A stretch of DNA of 64,000 nt from Gemmatales bacterium. Lineage in GTDB: Bacteria; Planctomycetota; Planctomycetia; Gemmatales; HRBIN36. A model generated the notes under the pieces. It was not told where the DNA came from. It saw nothing but the letters and a program-made list of their open reading frames with translations, and made no database searches. A program made the translations under genes and the position numbers. Below, in pieces: positions 1 to 8,846 of this stretch. The stretch lies in assembly GCA_025060195.1 (NCBI GenBank), contig JANXCQ010000019.1, positions 1 to 64,000 on the forward strand, given 5' to 3'. Within the stretch, counting starts at the first letter, position 1, and every line of letters begins with the position of its first letter.

Positions 1-165
1 GCAGGGGATTTTGTGCAGGAGCGTTTAGGTTATTTGTGGCCATATTATCCTTTGGTCATGTTAGCTCAGCGAGCCAAATTCGCTCAAAGCATTGGTCAGG
101 GCTATGATGCAGCATATCTATTTTGCCGTGGGATAATCACTTCTTTTAAGCTTTATTTAGTTTAG
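1..165 (+). CDS. C-terminal fragment of an unidentified protein
   Basis: A reading frame is open from the first base of the window and runs 54 codons to a TAG at 163-165. The fragment is rich in aromatic and hydrophobic residues (for example GYLWPYYPLVMLAQ) and does not look like a random antisense frame. The beginning lies outside the window. It ends just before the convergent hemC gene. I do not recognise the family, and a chance open frame of this length cannot be excluded. Confidence 0.4.
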   Translation, partial: AGDFVQERLGYLWPYYPLVMLAQRAKFAQSIGQGYDAAYLFCRGIITSFKLYLV

Positions 166-187
166 ACAACTAGTCGTAATGGAGAGG

Positions 188-1204
188 CTATTCCTCACTA
201 GACGGAGTTGGTGCAGCTGGGCTAGGAGGCGATTGGAGTAATTCGTGGGCACCTTGTTCGAGGAGGCGGAGGGCCAGTTGTTCGCCGATGGTGGCAGCTT
301 GGGGTGCGGTGGCAGTTTCCGTGCCTTCGAGGCAGCGAGAGCCGTCGGGCGAGAGGATCATGCCGTGCAGAGTGAGATGGGGACCCGCGATGGTAGCGTG
401 GGCGGCGATGGGTACTTGGCAGCCACCTCCTAAGCGTCGCAGAAACGCGCGTTCGGCGGTGACTGCTAACCAAGTAGCGGGGTGGTTGATTTGTCGAACG
501 ACTTCGAGGGTGGCGATGTCATCGGCTCGGCATTCGACGGCAATGGCCCCTTGACCCACGGCGGGGGTCCAGGTGCGGACGTCGAGTCGTTCGGTGATGG
601 CGTGGCTCAGTCCGAGTCGGGCCAGACCTGCTTCGGCGAGAATGAGGCCGTCAAGATTTTCCGTGTCGAGCTTACGGAGGCGGGTTTCGACATTGCCGCG
701 GATCGGCACAATCTCCAAGTCGGGGCGCAGACGTTTGAGCAGAGCCTGACGGCGCAGACTGGCGGTGGCAATACGACCTGCAGGGGGTATGGCCTTCAAG
801 GACGGATATTTTCGGGAGATGAACACATCATTGGCCGGGCCTCGCGCGGGTACGGCAGCGAGGAGTAATCCTGGTACGGGAATGGTGGGCAGGTCTTTGA
901 GGCTGTGCACGGCGAGATCGACATCGCCCCGCAGCAGGGCTTGCTGGATTTCGCGGGTGAAAACGCCTGTACCGCCAATGCGCGCCAACGGGGCATCGCG
1001 GAGTACGTCGCCGGTGGTGCGGATGATTACCAATTCGACGGTTCGTGGCGCCACTATGGGGCGGAGCAGGTCGGCAATGTGTTCCGCTTGCCAACGTGCC
1101 AGGGCACTGCCACGGGTTCCCAGCCGTAATGGCGTCATCGTGGTCGGGGTCGCTTGGTTTGCTGCGGCGGAGAGCACGTGAGCCGAGTTAAGAGACTCGC
1201 TCAT
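188..1204 (-). CDS. hemC: Porphobilinogen deaminase (hydroxymethylbilane synthase)
   Basis: This cytosolic enzyme joins four porphobilinogen units into hydroxymethylbilane, a step of haem and other tetrapyrrole synthesis. The translation carries family hallmarks in order: LRLGTRGSALA near the N-terminus, the AVHSLKDLPT loop, RGNVETRLRKL, and AVGQGAIAVE. It also has GGGCQVPIAAHA, whose cysteine binds the dipyrromethane cofactor. The length (338 aa) fits the family. The frame stays open further upstream, but a start beyond 1204 would run into hslV, so I chose the ATG at 1202-1204. An ATG at 1136-1138, directly before the conserved LRLGTRGS segment, is a good alternative. Neither start has a strong ribosome binding site. 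The gene diverges from hslV, with about 80 bp between them. Confidence 0.93.
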   Translation of the reverse strand: MSESLNSAHVLSAAANQATPTTMTPLRLGTRGSALARWQAEHIADLLRPIVAPRTVELVIIRTTGDVLRDAPLARIGGTGVFTREIQQALLRGDVDLAVHSLKDLPTIPVPGLLLAAVPARGPANDVFISRKYPSLKAIPPAGRIATASLRRQALLKRLRPDLEIVPIRGNVETRLRKLDTENLDGLILAEAGLARLGLSHAITERLDVRTWTPAVGQGAIAVECRADDIATLEVVRQINHPATWLAVTAERAFLRRLGGGCQVPIAAHATIAGPHLTLHGMILSPDGSRCLEGTETATAPQAATIGEQLALRLLEQGAHELLQSPPSPAAPTPSSEE

Positions 1205-1282
1205 CGTTGGGTTATTGAGGTCACAACGCTGAATAGAGCCAGTTGCTAGAATTGTAGCGAGTGGCTTCAGTAGAGGGGGAAT

Positions 1283-1828
1283 ATGACAAGGTGGAAACTT
1301 CATGGTACGACGATTTTGGCCGTCCAGCATCGCGGTCAGGCAGCGATGGGAGGAGACGGCCAAGTTACCATGGGTAGCGTGGTACTCAAAGGGGATGCGC
1401 GGAAGATCCGTCGGCTTTATCAGGGACGAGTGTTAGTGGGCTTTGCCGGGGCTGCAGCCGATGCTTTCGCTTTGTTAGAGCGCTTTGAGGCCAAGCTCAA
1501 CGATTACCAGGGAAGTGTGCCCCGTGCGGCAGTGGAGTTAGCGAAGGAATGGCGGATGGATAGAGTGTTGAGGCGGCTCGACGCCATGCTCGTGGCGATG
1601 GATCGCGACAGTCTGCTCTTGCTGAGTGGCACGGGCGAGGTGATCCAGCCAGAGGATAACGTGTTAGGAATTGGTTCGGGTGGGGCTTACGCGGTAGCGG
1701 CAGCGCGGGCGTTATTGCGCCACACGAATTTGACCGCGAAGGAGGTGGTGCGGAGTGCGTTGGAGATTGCCGCGGATTTGTGCATTTATACGAATCGCAA
1801 TATCGAGATTGAGGAAATTGGCACCTAA
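1283..1828 (+). CDS. hslV: ATP-dependent protease HslVU, peptidase subunit HslV
   Basis: HslV is the proteasome-like peptidase of the HslVU (ClpQY) complex, which degrades unfolded and regulatory proteins in the cytoplasm. The catalytic threonine should be one of the pair in HGTTILAV (residues 9-10). A propeptide of about eight residues (MTRWKLHG) would have to be removed, unlike enterobacterial HslV, where only Met precedes the threonine. The GGDGQVTMG segment and the [16 protein letters not shown] loop are typical. A ribosome binding site (AGGGGGA) lies just before the ATG. The stop codon overlaps an ATG (TAATG) at the front of hslU, so the two are co-translated. Confidence 0.94.
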   Translation: MTRWKLHGTTILAVQHRGQAAMGGDGQVTMGSVVLKGDARKIRRLYQGRVLVGFAGAAADAFALLERFEAKLNDYQGSVPRAAVELAKEWRMDRVLRRLDAMLVAMDRDSLLLLSGTGEVIQPEDNVLGIGSGGAYAVAAARALLRHTNLTAKEVVRSALEIAADLCIYTNRNIEIEEIGT

Positions 1829-1848
1829 TGGGAAAGGAGCGAGCCGTG

Positions 1849-3180
1849 GTGACCGAACTGACGCCGCGGCAAATCGTCGAGGAGCTGGATAAGTACATTG
1901 TGGGTCAGGCAGCGGCTAAACGAGCAGTGGCGATTGCTATTCGCAACCGTTGGCGGCGCTGGCAGCTGCCGGCAGAAGTGCGCAAGGATGTCCTGCCGAA
2001 GAACATTATCATGATCGGCCCGACAGGCGTGGGGAAAACGGAAATTGCGCGGCGTTTGGCCATGCTCGTCGGCGCGCCGTTTTTGAAGGTGGAAGCCACG
2101 AAATATACCGAAGTCGGTTATGTGGGGCGCGATGTCGAGAGCATGATCCGCGATCTCGTTGAGGTAGCCGTGGGCATGGTGCGGCAGCAGCAGCGTCAAC
2201 TGGTCGAAGCGCAGGCGCGCGAGCGCGTTGAGGAGCGCTTGCTCGATTTGCTGTTACCGCGGAGCCGACGTCGCGACGAGGACGACGAAGATTCCGAGCG
2301 TCAGCAGCGCGCTCGGGAACGGTTGCGGCAACGGTTGGAGGCTGGAGAACTGGAAGATCGCGAGGTGGAAATCACGGTCGAGCAAAAAAATGCGCCTTTC
2401 CACGTATTCACCGTCATGGGCATGGAACAAATGGAGGCCGAGTTGCAGCGTATGTTTGAGCGACTGTTTCCCCGGGAACGGACACGCCGACGGTTGCCTG
2501 TGCGCGAAGCGCGCAAGGTGTTACTCGAGCAGGAAGTAGATGCGTTGATTGATCGGCAAGCTGTGATCGAAAAAGCGGTCGAATTGACGGAAAACCATGG
2601 CATTATTTTCATTGACGAAATTGACAAGATTTGTGGTCCACCCGCGCAACATGGCCCGGACGTATCGCGACAAGGAGTGCAGCGGGACTTGTTGCCCATT
2701 GTCGAAGGCACGACGACGCAGACGCGTTACGGCCCGGTGCGTAGCGACCACATTCTGTTCATCGCGGCTGGAGCATTCCATAGCTCGAAACCCTCCGACC
2801 TGATGCCAGAACTGCAGGGGCGTTTCCCCATCCGCGTGGAATTGCAGGATTTAACCCGCGAGGATTACCTGCGCATCCTGACGGAACCGAAGAACGCGAT
2901 TACGCGGCAATATCAGCAGTTACTCAGTACCGAAGGAATCGAGCTTCAGTTCACCCCTGATGCTTTGGAGGCGATTGCCGAGATTGCTTATGAAGTGAAC
3001 CGCACGACGCAGAATATCGGAGCGCGGCGGTTGCATACCGTGGTGGAGAAAGTCCTGGAAGAAATCAGCTACCAGGCTCCCGAAATGAAGGAAACGCAGG
3101 TGGTCGTGACCGGGGAATACGTACGGCAGCGATTGGCCGACATTCTGCGGCGTGAGGACCTGAGCCGATTTATTCTGTGA
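1849..3180 (+). CDS. hslU: ATP-dependent protease HslVU, ATPase subunit HslU
   Basis: HslU is the AAA+ unfoldase that feeds substrates to HslV. Visible motifs are LTPRQIVEELDKYIVGQ at the N-terminus, Walker A GPTGVGKT (about residues 57-64) and Walker B IIFIDEIDKI. A charged intermediate (I) domain lies between them, and the C-terminus is LSRFIL, the tail that docks into and activates HslV. The frame is open from an ATG at 1828 that overlaps the hslV stop. A GGAAAGGAG ribosome binding site at about 1831-1839 and alignment with known HslU N-termini favour the GTG at 1849. The start at 1828 would add seven residues. Confidence 0.94.
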   Translation: MTELTPRQIVEELDKYIVGQAAAKRAVAIAIRNRWRRWQLPAEVRKDVLPKNIIMIGPTGVGKTEIARRLAMLVGAPFLKVEATKYTEVGYVGRDVESMIRDLVEVAVGMVRQQQRQLVEAQARERVEERLLDLLLPRSRRRDEDDEDSERQQRARERLRQRLEAGELEDREVEITVEQKNAPFHVFTVMGMEQMEAELQRMFERLFPRERTRRRLPVREARKVLLEQEVDALIDRQAVIEKAVELTENHGIIFIDEIDKICGPPAQHGPDVSRQGVQRDLLPIVEGTTTQTRYGPVRSDHILFIAAGAFHSSKPSDLMPELQGRFPIRVELQDLTREDYLRILTEPKNAITRQYQQLLSTEGIELQFTPDALEAIAEIAYEVNRTTQNIGARRLHTVVEKVLEEISYQAPEMKETQVVVTGEYVRQRLADILRREDLSRFIL

Positions 3181-3184
3181 CACT

Positions 3185-4243
3185 ATGCTCCTCGAACTGG
3201 TGGACGTGGATTTTGCGTATGGTTCGCGGCCAGCTTTACGAGGGGTCTGCTTACGGTTGCCCGAAGGCCGTATTGGCTTACTCGGGCCGAACGGTGCAGG
3301 AAAATCCACGTTATTGCGAATTCTCCTGGGATTGCTGCGTCCGCAACGCGGCCACGGCTACGTGTTGGGCTACCCGCTTAGCGATTTAGATTACCGTGTG
3401 CGCCGCAGTATCGGGTACATGGCGGAATCGGACTGTTTTGTCCCTGGCCTGAGCGGCGTCGAGTACGTGGCCCTGGCGGGAATGCTCTACGGGTTGCCGC
3501 GGCAAGAAGCATGGCGCAGCGCTCATCGTGTCCTGGATTTGTTGGGCTTGGAGGAAGCGCGGTATCGCCGATTGGAAGAGTATTCCACGGGAATGAAGCA
3601 ACGTCTCAAGCTGGCGCAGGCCCTGGTGCATCGACCACGTCTGGTATTGTTAGATGAACCGACGTCCGGCTTAGATCCCGCCGGTCGAGAGGCATTATTG
3701 GATTTGCTGGTTAGTCTAGCTCAAGAGCTGTCACTAAGTGTAATTTTGTCCACGCACATATTAGCCGATGTAGAGCGTGTCTGTGAGTATGTGGTAATGT
3801 TGCAGGAGGGTCGCGTGTGGGCGGAGGGTACGTTGGACCAGTTTCGTCGGCCCCTGGCCCAGCAATATATCCTCAAGGTGCGCGGTGCGGTTCCGAGTCT
3901 GTGCCAGGCCCTGGTCAGGCAGGGCGTAACGATTTTGCAAACGGACGGGCAGCTGCCCTCCGAATTAGGGCTGAGCGCGTTGCGCGAGGCAGGTCAGGAA
4001 ACTCAGTCCGATGACGCAGCTACGCTCGGCCCTGAAACGGCCGGTGGCGACAGTTTTCAAAAGAAGTGGTTAAAGGAGAACGCTGGGCCGTCGGCTAGCA
4101 CACTACATAACCTTCGAGTGCGCGTGCCCGAGGGTTGGCTGCCGCGCCGGTTTTTTGAGTTGGCTCAGGCCCATGATTGTATCGTACACCAGGTCACGCC
4201 AGATACGTCGCTATCCTGGTGGGCGGTGCTGCCTCGGGAATAA
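3185..4243 (+). CDS. ABC transporter ATP-binding protein
   Basis: The first ~220 residues form a complete ABC ATPase domain: Walker A GPNGAGKST, the signature region YSTGMKQRLKLAQAL, Walker B LVLLDEPTSGLDP and the switch histidine in ILSTHIL. The remaining ~130 residues are a C-terminal extension of the sort found in ABC-2 exporter ATPases such as the CcmA/NatA type. The start is four bases after the hslU stop and has no clear ribosome binding site of its own, which suggests translational coupling. No permease gene lies nearby, so the membrane partner must be encoded elsewhere and the substrate is unknown. Confidence 0.88.
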   Translation: MLLELVDVDFAYGSRPALRGVCLRLPEGRIGLLGPNGAGKSTLLRILLGLLRPQRGHGYVLGYPLSDLDYRVRRSIGYMAESDCFVPGLSGVEYVALAGMLYGLPRQEAWRSAHRVLDLLGLEEARYRRLEEYSTGMKQRLKLAQALVHRPRLVLLDEPTSGLDPAGREALLDLLVSLAQELSLSVILSTHILADVERVCEYVVMLQEGRVWAEGTLDQFRRPLAQQYILKVRGAVPSLCQALVRQGVTILQTDGQLPSELGLSALREAGQETQSDDAATLGPETAGGDSFQKKWLKENAGPSASTLHNLRVRVPEGWLPRRFFELAQAHDCIVHQVTPDTSLSWWAVLPRE

Positions 4244-4757
4244 ATGCGTTGAGGACAGGTGAAGCAACGTCGCGCGGGCCAGTTATCATTAGGTCTCATT
4301 GAACAACAGAATCAACAGTGTTTGAAGCTGGGATACTGAAAAAACAATGCATTAGCTCGACTCGGCTAAGCATCACGCCGAAACAATCTCCAGCATGTCA
4401 AACGCTTCCAGCACAGCATGCAGTTGATAAGTCCCCACTGGTTGCAGAACTTCAACGGGCTTACCACACCCATTGCTATAACCAGGACTACATTCCTAGA
4501 ACTCCCCAGGAAAGTAATCGTGCATGGCGATACCTTCTACCATTTGGAAATGTACGGGGTAATTACCACTGCTGAAAACATTAAGCTGCCTCTGAAACGT
4601 CGGGGCTGTCTCGCGGCCACCCTGGCCTAAGATTAGTGGGCTGGCCTACTTTTTACCGCACGGGCTGCTGTGAACATAATAGACCTTTTGGACCGCCAGT
4701 GTGTGCGCTCACCATCTAAGTCGGACTCAACGGGGCCAACTCCGCGCGACCTCAAGC
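4244..4757. other. Intergenic stretch without recognisable gene
   Basis: About 510 bases between the ABC ATPase and the MoaD-like gene. Short open frames occur on the plus strand (for example 4318-4575), but they have no family resemblance and no ribosome binding site. I see no tRNA, terminator hairpin or repeat. Confidence 0.5.
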
Positions 4758-5063
4758 ATGATGACGACCGGGACGACGAGCGGGAACAGCTCTCCACAGG
4801 GCCACGTGATCGTTGAGTTTCTGGGAGTACCGCGGCTACGCACAGGCTGTTCGCGGTGTGTAGCGCGTGCAGGCTCGCTTCGGAATGTGCTTGCACAAGT
4901 GCAGCAGCAGTTTCCCCATTGGCAAGACCTACTCGATGACTCAGGGGGACTAGCTCCCTGGTATCAGCTCGCTACAGAAACGCATGGCTTTGTCCACGAC
5001 TTCGAGTTGTGCGTCGCCCCAGGCGAAACTGTGATTATTCTTTCTGCCGATGTTGGCGGCTAG
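4758..5063 (+). CDS. MoaD/ThiS-family ubiquitin-like sulfur carrier protein
   Basis: This small protein (101 aa) looks like a beta-grasp sulfur carrier. It opens with a strand followed by a predicted helix (VIVEFLGVPRLR, then SLRNVLAQVQQQFPHW). It ends in a hydrophobic strand and a terminal di-glycine, TVIILSADVGG, the tail that is adenylated and thiocarboxylated in MoaD, ThiS and CysO. The length suits the family. The ATG pair at 4758/4761 is the likeliest start. The open frame begins at 4701, but its extra residues look non-conserved. No MoeB/ThiF activating enzyme or moaE is adjacent. A JAMM peptidase gene lies about 4 kb downstream. The cysteine-biosynthesis carrier CysO, molybdopterin MoaD and a protein modifier are all possible roles. 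Confidence 0.68.
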   Translation: MMTTGTTSGNSSPQGHVIVEFLGVPRLRTGCSRCVARAGSLRNVLAQVQQQFPHWQDLLDDSGGLAPWYQLATETHGFVHDFELCVAPGETVIILSADVGG

Positions 5064-5276
5064 GCAGTTACCTTTCAGCGAAAGCAGGTTTGAGTTCTAT
5101 CGAACTATCCGTTTCGTATTGACGCCGTCCGATGCGTTGCGAGGGACTCAGACTGGCCAAGCGAGAACGGCACATTGCGGCACATTTCTGAACCAAGGTG
5201 TCAGCAAATACTGAGGGCAAAAAATATAACGCTATGTTTTCTCGGATGGACATGCCGGCGACCAAGTTCGGACAAT

Positions 5277-6272
5277 TTACCAGGGCGGATTCAGGCCGAC
5301 GGCGCGACGAACTAACGTCATCGTAGCGCGCGCTTCCTCACGAGCACGGCGTGCACCCTGCCTCAAGATTTCCTCGACCAACCCGGTTTCGTTTGCCAAC
5401 TCTTTGCGGCGTTGCCGGGCCGCGGCAAAATATTGCTCGATTTTTTCAAACAGCATCTGCTTAGCCTGGCCGTAACCGAAACCGCCCGCGCGATATTTCT
5501 CGGCCAAATCGCGCTGTTCTTCCGGCGTAGCAAACAGGCAGTAAAGCTTATAGACGTTGCATTTCTCAGGGTCTTTCGGCGCCTCCAGGGGCGTACTGTC
5601 AGTGACGATGCTCATCACTTTCTTCCGCAATTCCTTACCCTCGGCGAAAATCTCGATGGTATTGCCGTAGGATTTACTCATCTTCTTGCCGTCCAATCCC
5701 GGCACTACAGGGGCTTCTCCGAGGCGGTATTCCGGTAACGGAAAGATTTCGCCGTAAGTGCGATTGAAATAGCCTGCAATGTCGCGGGTGATTTCGATGT
5801 GTTGAATCTGATCCTGACCCACGGGTACCAGGTGAGAACGGTAAATCAGAATATCAGCGGCCATCAGGACAGGATAGAAGAACAAACCGACACTAGCGGG
5901 CAGCCCGCGAGCTACCTTGTCCTTATATGAGTGGGCGCGTTCTAATAGGCCCATGCCGGTAACCGTGGCGAAAATCCACGCCAGTTCGGTAACCTCGGGC
6001 ACGTCCGATTGACGGAAAAACACGGTGCGTTTCGGATCGAGTCCTAAGGCTAAGTAATCCAACGCCACATCGCGAACATTCGCCTGCAGTTCCTGAGCAT
6101 TTTGGATCGTAGTGAGGGCATGCAGATCGGCAATGAAATAAAAACATTCGCCCTGATCCTGCAATTCGATATGCTGCTTAATCGCACCGAAATAATTTCC
6201 CAGATGAAGTTTGCCCGACGGCTGCACGCCCGACAAAATTCGTATTGGCTGCTTCGTGGCTAATGTGGACAT
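5277..6272 (-). CDS. trpS: Tryptophanyl-tRNA synthetase
   Basis: The enzyme charges tRNA(Trp) with tryptophan. It is a class I synthetase of normal length (331 aa). The HIGH-type motif is seen in PSGKLHLGNYFGA (about residues 18-30) and the KMSKS loop at about residues 197-201 (DGKKMSKSYGN). The segments GVQPSG, LMAADILIYR and VPVGQDQIQHIE are characteristic of TrpRS. The gene stands alone, with about 210 bp of apparently empty sequence downstream. Confidence 0.96.
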   Translation of the reverse strand: MSTLATKQPIRILSGVQPSGKLHLGNYFGAIKQHIELQDQGECFYFIADLHALTTIQNAQELQANVRDVALDYLALGLDPKRTVFFRQSDVPEVTELAWIFATVTGMGLLERAHSYKDKVARGLPASVGLFFYPVLMAADILIYRSHLVPVGQDQIQHIEITRDIAGYFNRTYGEIFPLPEYRLGEAPVVPGLDGKKMSKSYGNTIEIFAEGKELRKKVMSIVTDSTPLEAPKDPEKCNVYKLYCLFATPEEQRDLAEKYRAGGFGYGQAKQMLFEKIEQYFAAARQRRKELANETGLVEEILRQGARRAREEARATMTLVRRAVGLNPPW

Positions 6273-6338
6273 TAGCTACCCCTACAGTACCTTGTTTGTG
6301 AATAACCCCATGCAATTCGTCCAAGGTATGCCATTTTA

Positions 6339-7025
6339 TCACCGAAGCAGGATTGCTAGAAGTTGCAGTGCGGGTATCTGCAAGAGATGAAAGTAAAGCA
6401 ATGCAGTTTTGAACACGGCGCTAAAAATAAGTTTGCCGGTCGGCGGCAATACGAGGACGACCAGGACGACGAAGACGCCGAGGTATTGCAGTTTTGGATT
6501 GTAAATGAAATGTTCCCGCCAATGCTGGGGAAGCAGCCAACCTAGGAGCAGCCCACCAGGCAACGGGGGAATTGGCAGAAGCAGAATGTAACCAATGGCT
6601 AGTTGACTCAGCGCAGAAATGAACAAGAACGAAGCCAACTTGTCGCGTGTCGGATTGCCAGGAGCTAACGCCTCCAGCACTGGTCGCAGGAATAACATCA
6701 GTAACGCTGCAAGGACAAAGTGAAACACCAGGCCACTCATGCGGACGAAAAACAGCACCCGATACGGCGATGCCACGCCGAGGTAAAGCATGTGCAGGGG
6801 TTTGGGCGAGGCGAAGAGTACGGGGGAACCCGTCAGCACCAACAACAACGGCAAAAGGATCGTGCCGAGCCAATCTACGTGAGCCCGCGGATCCAAGGCC
6901 GTCTGCCCATATAGTCGCGGACCTGATTCGCCCTGCCAATCCGCTACCAGTGCCTCGATCCAATTGCGGACGATCATGCTCGCTATCAGGGCGAGCACCA
7001 CAGCCAAACGCAGTCCGTCGGGCAT
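6339..7025 (-). CDS. M50-family (site-2 protease fold) membrane protein lacking the zinc site
   Basis: The protein (228 aa) has about five to six hydrophobic segments arranged as in the compact M50 peptidases of bacteria. Conserved scaffold features are visible: a DPRAHVDWLGTILLPLLL segment (about 45-62) equivalent to the usual NPLAHIDPIGTLLLPL, and LLPIPPLPGG (about 149-158). The HExxH zinc motif that normally precedes this scaffold is replaced by RNWIE (about 20-24). The PLDG aspartate, the third ligand, is replaced by PLPG. By sequence it should therefore not be a metallopeptidase. The ATG at 7025 has a GGAG site at good spacing. Longer starts are possible but have weaker sites. Its role is unknown. 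Confidence 0.75.
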   Translation of the reverse strand: MPDGLRLAVVLALIASMIVRNWIEALVADWQGESGPRLYGQTALDPRAHVDWLGTILLPLLLVLTGSPVLFASPKPLHMLYLGVASPYRVLFFVRMSGLVFHFVLAALLMLFLRPVLEALAPGNPTRDKLASFLFISALSQLAIGYILLLPIPPLPGGLLLGWLLPQHWREHFIYNPKLQYLGVFVVLVVLVLPPTGKLIFSAVFKTALLYFHLLQIPALQLLAILLR

Positions 7026-7220
7026 GGAGCATTCTCCATATTCGTGCATATGACGGCGCGTATGCCTTTTGGAAAGATATGATTCTCTCGCGGAAGCGGA
7101 GAGATACATGACCGGTTGCGAAAAGCCTAGTGGCCGTCGTCGTAAGCCGCTCAGGTCGCGCCATGTCATATCGGCCCGTCGTCGCAGCATGATCGCGGTC
7201 GAAGTTGCCACCGAGGTAAA

Positions 7221-8282
7221 CTACCGAAAACGCCGCAGTGCTGATTCGGGCAGTCCCAGACGAACATAGGCCGGCCGAATCGCACGCAGGAAGCGCTCCC
7301 CGTCTGTCCAATAGCCCGCCGTCGGACGCACGTGGGGAACCTGTTGTTGCCAATACTCGTTCCAGAAGTCCATAAAAACTTCGCGCAAGTACTTGCTCAT
7401 CATGGAGGCTAAGGCCACAGCAAAGGCCTGACTCTCCGCGCACGGCGTAATCACGAACCGAAGTCGCTGACGGGGAGATGGTTGTCGCCCTTCGGCGGAT
7501 CGCGATGTCCACAGATATTCACAGCAAGCGGGACTCTCACGATAGCTTTGCAGTTGCCAACCTTCGAGCACCGCTGTCAACACCGTCGCATAACAAACTC
7601 GTCCTCCCAGACGGTCGCAGACGACTTCATATTCAACGGGGTGCTCGCCCGCCGCTGCAATATCTATGCTCAAGGGGGCACGTCGCTCGAGCGCAGCAAT
7701 ATCGTTCAAGATAGCAGGTAGCAGGTGTCGCAGCGCCTCCAACGGCAGCGCGGCCTTAGTGCCATGTCGTTCGAGAAGCTGATTGATTGTTTGTGGAAGG
7801 AACACGACCACGCGCGGGGGCAGGAATGTCAATTCAGCACAGGTGAACATTTCCTGCCACAGTGTGGCACGAGCCGCGATGGTTTCGGCCGGATGACACA
7901 AAGGCAAAACCCGGCCAACTACACGGTAACAGGGTAGCTGCAGGCCTGTGATTTTCGCTGCACGAAGGCAACGCAGCAAGGTGCCCAATCGCCGCGTGCG
8001 TCCCACCCAGGGCCAAAGCGCGGGCAACGTATGATATTCCAACCGGGCCAAGGCCTGATCACCGCGGTGAAGCTGTTTCGAATCCACGACCCAGAACAAC
8101 GCTTCGTCGGACTTCGTGGCTTTATTCTGCGAAGCGGCATAGTTGCGGCAAACCCGTGGCAAATGATGCCAAAAGTCGTCGGCCGACATCGGGAAGCGGG
8201 AACCGATGGCTACCGCCGTCATGACAAACGGCCCTAGGATCGGCCCATATCCAGCCTCGTCAATGCCGATGTGCCACAACAT
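7221..8282 (-). CDS. Divergent ribonuclease HII-like protein
   Basis: The N-terminus shows the RNase HII signature GIDEAGYGPILGPFV, with the paired catalytic Asp and Glu. Further along are VCDRLGGR (a third acidic residue) and an ASMMSKYLREVFMDFWNEYW segment followed by PTAGYW, which resembles the C-terminal half of RNase HII. At about 353 aa it is much longer than usual RNase HII (about 200 aa), because a central segment of about 130 residues is inserted. The likely activity is cleavage of RNA in RNA-DNA hybrids, but this is inference. The ATG at 8282 is preferred over a TTG at 8291. Confidence 0.72.
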   Translation of the reverse strand: MLWHIGIDEAGYGPILGPFVMTAVAIGSRFPMSADDFWHHLPRVCRNYAASQNKATKSDEALFWVVDSKQLHRGDQALARLEYHTLPALWPWVGRTRRLGTLLRCLRAAKITGLQLPCYRVVGRVLPLCHPAETIAARATLWQEMFTCAELTFLPPRVVVFLPQTINQLLERHGTKAALPLEALRHLLPAILNDIAALERRAPLSIDIAAAGEHPVEYEVVCDRLGGRVCYATVLTAVLEGWQLQSYRESPACCEYLWTSRSAEGRQPSPRQRLRFVITPCAESQAFAVALASMMSKYLREVFMDFWNEYWQQQVPHVRPTAGYWTDGERFLRAIRPAYVRLGLPESALRRFR

Positions 8283-8447
8283 ATTGCCCAAAGCGCGAAA
8301 TCTTGGCCCGACTTCTCCGTCGAGTACAATACACGCTTATATTGTCAGTGTCTCTTTTTTGACGGCGCCTTTTGAGAGTCAGCCAAGCGACCTCATGGCA
8401 AGGGGCCTATGAAGTTCGTCTGCGATGCTGTGCCGTGGGGACGAGCC

Positions 8448-8792
8448 ATGATGCAGGATAACGTCTTTCTCAAGATTATCGAGCGGAAGCTGCCCGCTAA
8501 GATCGTCTATGAAGACGACCGTTGCCTGGCTTTTCATGACATCAATCCGCAAGCGCCCGTGCACATCTTGATCATCCCGAAAAAAGTCATTCCCACGCAT
8601 GCGGACATCACGGAGGAAGATAAGGAACTGCTCGGGCATTTGCACTATGTCGCAGCGCAAGTGGCCCAACAACTCGGATTGAACGAAGGCTATCGCCTCG
8701 TGCTCAACTGTAAGGAGCAAGCCGGACAATCAGTGCCACACTTGCACCTGCACCTACTTGGCGGCCGACGGATGCATTGGCCCCCGGGATAA
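8448..8792 (+). CDS. HIT family (histidine triad) protein
   Basis: This small nucleotide-binding protein of the HINT/protein kinase C inhibitor type has the motif HLHLHLLGGR near the C-terminus. That motif is the histidine triad used for hydrolysis of nucleoside phosphoramidates. The N-terminal part (FLKIIERKLPAKIVYEDD) matches the family, although the cysteine pair often found there is absent. I chose the ATG pair at 8448/8451 because it matches homologue N-termini. An ATG at 8409 with an AAGGGG site would add 13 residues. It diverges from the RNase HII-like gene. Confidence 0.9.
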   Translation: MMQDNVFLKIIERKLPAKIVYEDDRCLAFHDINPQAPVHILIIPKKVIPTHADITEEDKELLGHLHYVAAQVAQQLGLNEGYRLVLNCKEQAGQSVPHLHLHLLGGRRMHWPPG

Positions 8793-8846
8793 TGGGACAA
8801 CGGGTTGACGGTATATCCGCGTCAGCCTTTTCACTGAGTTGCTCTC

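Noticed and set aside
4318-4630. Short overlapping open frames after the ABC ATPase
   Set aside because: Neither has a ribosome binding site or any conserved pattern.
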